NCBI GenBank assembly: GCA_013695395.1 | Contig: JACDAP010000233.1 | Location: 1 to 8,644 of the forward strand | Length of the DNA stretch: 8,644 nucleotides | Source of the DNA: Solirubrobacterales bacterium | GTDB lineage: Bacteria; Actinomycetota; Thermoleophilia; Solirubrobacterales; Solirubrobacteraceae | Direction: 5' to 3' | In this document: one piece after another, positions 6,267 through 8,644 of the stretch | Layout of the letters: the number at the start of each line of letters is the position of its first letter | Numbering within the stretch: position 1 is the stretch's first letter | The notes under the pieces: generated by a model | What the model saw: the letters and a program-made list of their open reading frames with translations, nothing else | What the model was told of the DNA's origin: nothing | Database searches by the model: none | Translations under genes and position numbers: made by a program

Positions 6267-7418
6267 TCAGGCGATGCGGTCAGCGGCCGCCGCGGCCTCT
6301 TCGATGTGGCCCGGCCCCTGGTCCCCGAGGAACTGGGCGATGATCTCGACGCTGAGGATGCCCGCCACGCGGCCCTCGGCGTCGACGGCCACCCCGTAGA
6401 GCACCTGGTCCTGGAGCAGGTCCGAGAGCGCGTCGCGGAGCAGGTCGTCGACCTCCACCGATGCGACCCGACCCTTGTGAGGCCCGACCTTGTCGAAGCT
6501 CAGGTCACGTTCGTTCAGCCACGCGAGGGGCCGGCTGCCCTCGTCGACGAGGAGCACATGCCCGGTCGGCGACTGGGCGGCGAGCTCGCGTGCCTTCACG
6601 TTCGGGTCCCCGACCTGCACCATCCGCGCCGGCCACAGCTCGATGTCGCGCACCCGCTCGAGGGCGAGGCGCTTGAGCGCACGGTCGGCCCCGACGAAGT
6701 CCTCGACGAAGTCGTCGGCCGGGGCCATCAGCAGCTCGGCCGGGGTGGCGAACTGGGCGAGCACGCCGCCCTCCTTGAGCACAGCGATGCGATCGCCCAT
6801 CTTGATCGCCTCGTCGATGTCGTGGGTGACGAAGACGATCGTCTTGCGCACCTGGGCCTGGAGGCGCAGGAACTCGTTCTGCAGACGCTCGCGATTGATC
6901 GGATCGACCGCTCCGAACGGCTCGTCCATCAGCATGAGCGGCGGGTCGGCGGCAAGCGCACGGGCCACGCCGACGCGCTGGCGCTGGCCACCGCTGAGCT
7001 GGGCGGGGAAGCGCTCGGCCATCTCCTGCGGGAGGCCGATGAGCTCCATGAGCTCTTCCACGCGGTTCGTGCAGCGGGCCTTGTCCCAGCCGAGGAGCTT
7101 CGGGACGGTCGCGATGTTCTGGGCGATCGTCTGGTGGGGGAACAGCCCGATCTGCTGGATCGCGTAGCCGATGTCGCGGCGCAGCTCGCTCGGCTTGCGG
7201 CTGTGGACGGAGGTGCCGTCGAGCAGGATCTCCCCGCCGGTCAGCTCGATCATCCGGTTGATCAGGCGCATCGCCGTCGTCTTGCCGCAGCCCGACGGGC
7301 CCACGAGCACGCAGATCTCTCCCGCCTCGACCTCGAGGCTCAGGTCGGCGATCGCCGGCGCGGCGGCGCCCGGGTATTGCTTGGAGACGTTCCGCAGTTC
7401 CAGCGTGGCGGCATCCAT
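6267..7418 (-). CDS. Osmoprotectant ABC transporter ATP-binding protein with C-terminal tandem CBS domains (OpuCA/OsmV-like)
   Basis: This 383-residue protein energises the importer. Its nucleotide-binding domain shows Walker A GPSGCGKT (40-47), the Q-loop at Q88/Q89 (AIQQIGLFPH), the signature LSGGQRQRVGVARAL (141-155), Walker B LMLMDEP (161-167) with the following GAVDP D-loop and the H-loop His199 (FVTHDIDEA). These residues are all intact. A linker (FVEDFVGADRALKRL) leads into a CBS pair at about 258-366, ending with VAGILSVEIIAQFLG. In related OpuA and OpuC ATPases the CBS pair senses ionic strength or binds cyclic di-AMP and gates uptake, and the same control is plausible here. ATG 7418 places the first beta strand (TLELRNVSKQYPG) immediately at the N-terminus. 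An 11-residue upstream extension is open but adds no domain sequence, and only a weak AGGG precedes the ATG. It is the first gene of the importer, 46 bases after gatD. Confidence 0.95.
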   Translation of the reverse strand: MDAATLELRNVSKQYPGAAAPAIADLSLEVEAGEICVLVGPSGCGKTTAMRLINRMIELTGGEILLDGTSVHSRKPSELRRDIGYAIQQIGLFPHQTIAQNIATVPKLLGWDKARCTNRVEELMELIGLPQEMAERFPAQLSGGQRQRVGVARALAADPPLMLMDEPFGAVDPINRERLQNEFLRLQAQVRKTIVFVTHDIDEAIKMGDRIAVLKEGGVLAQFATPAELLMAPADDFVEDFVGADRALKRLALERVRDIELWPARMVQVGDPNVKARELAAQSPTGHVLLVDEGSRPLAWLNERDLSFDKVGPHKGRVASVEVDDLLRDALSDLLQDQVLYGVAVDAEGRVAGILSVEIIAQFLGDQGPGHIEEAAAAADRIA

Positions 7419-7464
7419 GCGGCGAGACCCTACCCGTTCACGTGGACGCAACTTGAGCGGACGT

Positions 7465-8217
7465 TTAGGCGCTCACCCCGGCGGCGCGACGGGCAGACTG
7501 GTGCGCCGCGTCCTCGAGCCGGTCGTCCAAGGAGGACATGGGCTCGTCGCGCCCGAGCGCCTGCTGGACGAGCCAATCGGCGAACCAGACGTTCTTGGGT
7601 AGGAGCGGGCCGTGGAGGTAGGTGCCGATGATCAGGCCCTTGCGGACCCCTTCCCACCCGGAGCGACCGTCGTTGCCGTGGCCGCGGCCCAGCACCCGTC
7701 CGAGCGGGGTGGCGCCGGTCCCCAGCTGCGTGCGCCCCCCGTGGTTCTCGAACCCCGCCAGCGTCCGAACGCCGTCGATCCCGGGCAGCTCGACCTCGAT
7801 CGCGACGTTGCCCACCAACCTCGCCGCGGTACCTCCTGGCGCACGGACGGTCACGAGGTCGACGAGCCCGATCCCCGGGACCCGGCGGTCGCCGAGCTCG
7901 TAGTGATGTCCGAGCAGCTGGTAGCCACCGCAGACCGCGAGGATCGCCGCGCCCCGGGCGCCCGCCGCGTGCAGAGCATCGCGCTTGTCCGTGTGGAGGT
8001 CCTCGGCCACGAGCTCCTGGTCGCGGTCCTGGCCGCCGCCCATGTAGAAGAGATCGTGCGCGTCCGGGTCGAGCGCGTCCCCGTGACCGACCGCGGTCAG
8101 CTCGAAGCCGATCCCGCGCCACGCGCAGCGCCGCTCGAGCAGGAGGAGGTTCCCGCGGTCGGCGTAGATCGACATGAGCTCGGGATAGAGCGCACACACG
8201 CGCAGGCGCTCACGCAC
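7465..8217 (-). CDS. gatD: Lipid II isoglutaminyl synthase glutaminase subunit GatD (class I glutamine amidotransferase)
   Basis: This 250-residue class I glutamine amidotransferase belongs to the CobB/CobQ-like subfamily. Its N-terminus reads LRVCALYPELMSIYADRGNLLLL, matching the LYPxLMxxYxDRGN start of GatD. Next are MGGGQDRDQ (59-67), the nucleophile elbow AVCGGYQLLG with catalytic Cys96, the GFENHGG motif (155-161) and GTYLHGPLLPKN with the catalytic His202. GatD hydrolyses glutamine and channels ammonia to MurT, which amidates alpha-carboxyl D-Glu of the lipid II stem peptide to D-isoglutamine in the cytoplasm. The free-standing short form, with no N-terminal synthetase domain, separates it from cobyric acid synthase CobQ. 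The GTG at 8217 overlaps the end of the methyltransferase gene by 8 bases and gives an N-terminus aligned with the family. No murT is next to it within the window. The stop is TAA. The C-terminal 25-30 residues are a variable, charged tail. Confidence 0.92.
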   Translation of the reverse strand: MRERLRVCALYPELMSIYADRGNLLLLERRCAWRGIGFELTAVGHGDALDPDAHDLFYMGGGQDRDQELVAEDLHTDKRDALHAAGARGAAILAVCGGYQLLGHHYELGDRRVPGIGLVDLVTVRAPGGTAARLVGNVAIEVELPGIDGVRTLAGFENHGGRTQLGTGATPLGRVLGRGHGNDGRSGWEGVRKGLIIGTYLHGPLLPKNVWFADWLVQQALGRDEPMSSLDDRLEDAAHQSARRAAGVSA

Positions 8218-8644
8218 AGGCCATCACCACCGCGGAGCCCACGAACTCCTCGGTCGCCGGAACCGAGCGGGGCGGGAGCGGGGTCAGCCCCGCCTCGATG
8301 AGCTCGCGGGTGAGCTCCTTCGGGCCGAGCGCGTCGAGGACCGTGCGGTCCTCGGTCACCGTCCGCTCGCCCTGCGGGTCGACGACCTCGCGAAGGCGCT
8401 CGATCACGATGCCCTCCGCGACCGGTCGGACAGCCAGCGGCCGGGAGGAGTACACGACGCCGCCGGCCTCGACCATGTCGGGCAGCGGCGGGCGGTCGTG
8501 ATCGGCGTCGTAGCCCTCCATGGCGTCGGCCAGGGCGGCGGCGAACAGCCCGCGGGGCGCGAGGTGCTCGCGGACGCGGCCGAGGAACGTCGCCCGCGCC
8601 GAGGCTCCGCCGAAGAGCTGGATCGTCTGCATCGGGACGATGAT
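8210..8644 (-). CDS. Class I SAM-dependent methyltransferase, C-terminal part
   Basis: The frame is open from the window edge to a TGA at 8210-8212, giving the last 144 residues. The visible part starts at IIVPMQTIQLFGG, which fits the segment after motif IV of Rossmann-fold methyltransferases, where a VxxPMQxxQL-like loop and helix lead towards REHLAPRGLFAAAL, the post-motif strand with the usual Leu-x-Pro-x-Gly turn. The remaining beta strands (VVYSSRPLAVRPVAEGIVIERLREVVD and TLVxxxLT-like pieces near the end) fit the antiparallel C-terminal half of the fold. The SAM-binding motif I lies outside the window, so the substrate class cannot be assigned. An internal ATG at 8632 is not the start, because the frame continues upstream with fold-compatible sequence. 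The overlap with gatD implies coupled translation and hence a functional or at least expression link with peptidoglycan precursor amidation. Confidence 0.78.
   Translation of the reverse strand: MIVPMQTIQLFGGASARATFLGRVREHLAPRGLFAAALADAMEGYDADHDRPPLPDMVEAGGVVYSSRPLAVRPVAEGIVIERLREVVDPQGERTVTEDRTVLDALGPKELTRELIEAGLTPLPPRSVPATEEFVGSAVVMACA

Noticed and set aside
6060..7631. A 523-codon plus-strand open frame antisense to the ATPase and permease genes
   Set aside because: Low-complexity His/Arg/Asp/Leu composition, no domain signature, and it lies across several well-supported genes and their junctions.
7465..8217. Cobalamin biosynthesis gene (cobyric acid synthase)
   Set aside because: The protein is a free-standing amidotransferase domain with the GatD-type N-terminus, lacks the synthetase half of CobQ, and no other cobalamin genes are nearby.
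1..8644. CRISPR array, tRNA, insertion sequence, phage or defence system
   Set aside because: No regularly spaced repeats, cloverleaf-like sequence, transposase or integrase motif, or compositional break was found on reading both strands; all genes belong to ordinary chromosomal families.

Overview
The window is GC-rich bacterial chromosome with tightly packed genes, short or overlapping junctions, frequent GTG starts and long antisense shadow ORFs. The gene set points to a Gram-positive actinobacterial lineage: a GatD-type amidotransferase for lipid II amidation, a VanW-domain envelope protein and an OpuC/OsmX-type osmoprotectant importer. My best guess is a deep-branching actinobacterium of the Thermoleophilia/Solirubrobacterales type. 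That placement is inference from style and gene content, not a database result.

Layout. On the plus strand are the C-terminal end of a probable DUF429 protein (1-183) and a complete hflX ribosome-associated GTPase gene (251-1624). Everything to the right is on the minus strand. In transcription order it runs: the C-terminal part of a class I SAM-dependent methyltransferase (8644-8210, cut by the window edge), gatD (8217-7465, overlapping the methyltransferase by 8 bases), a four-gene osmoprotectant ABC importer (CBS-containing ATPase 7418-6267, permease 6263-5559, permease 5562-4810, substrate-binding lipoprotein 4787-3786), a VanW-domain membrane-anchored protein (3679-1979) and a small MazG-like pyrophosphohydrolase (1957-1628). 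The MazG-like gene and hflX converge with only 3 bases between their stop codons.

How they fit together. The importer is a clear transcriptional and translational unit, with gaps of 3 bases, an ATGA overlap, and 22 bases holding a strong Shine-Dalgarno sequence before the lipoprotein gene. GatD supplies ammonia for amidating the D-Glu residue of lipid II together with MurT, and no murT is visible here. The VanW-domain protein is anchored in the membrane and probably acts on or near peptidoglycan. The minus-strand run is therefore weighted towards the cell envelope and osmotic homeostasis, with a housekeeping nucleotide hydrolase at its end. A GC-rich hairpin between the lipoprotein gene and the VanW gene may divide the run into two transcripts.

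No gene-free stretch exceeds about 110 bases. The three largest are 184-250, 3680-3785 and 7419-7464. I see no tRNA, rRNA, CRISPR array, insertion sequence or phage gene. I found no convincing undescribed system; the findings are modest points of organisation and sequence.
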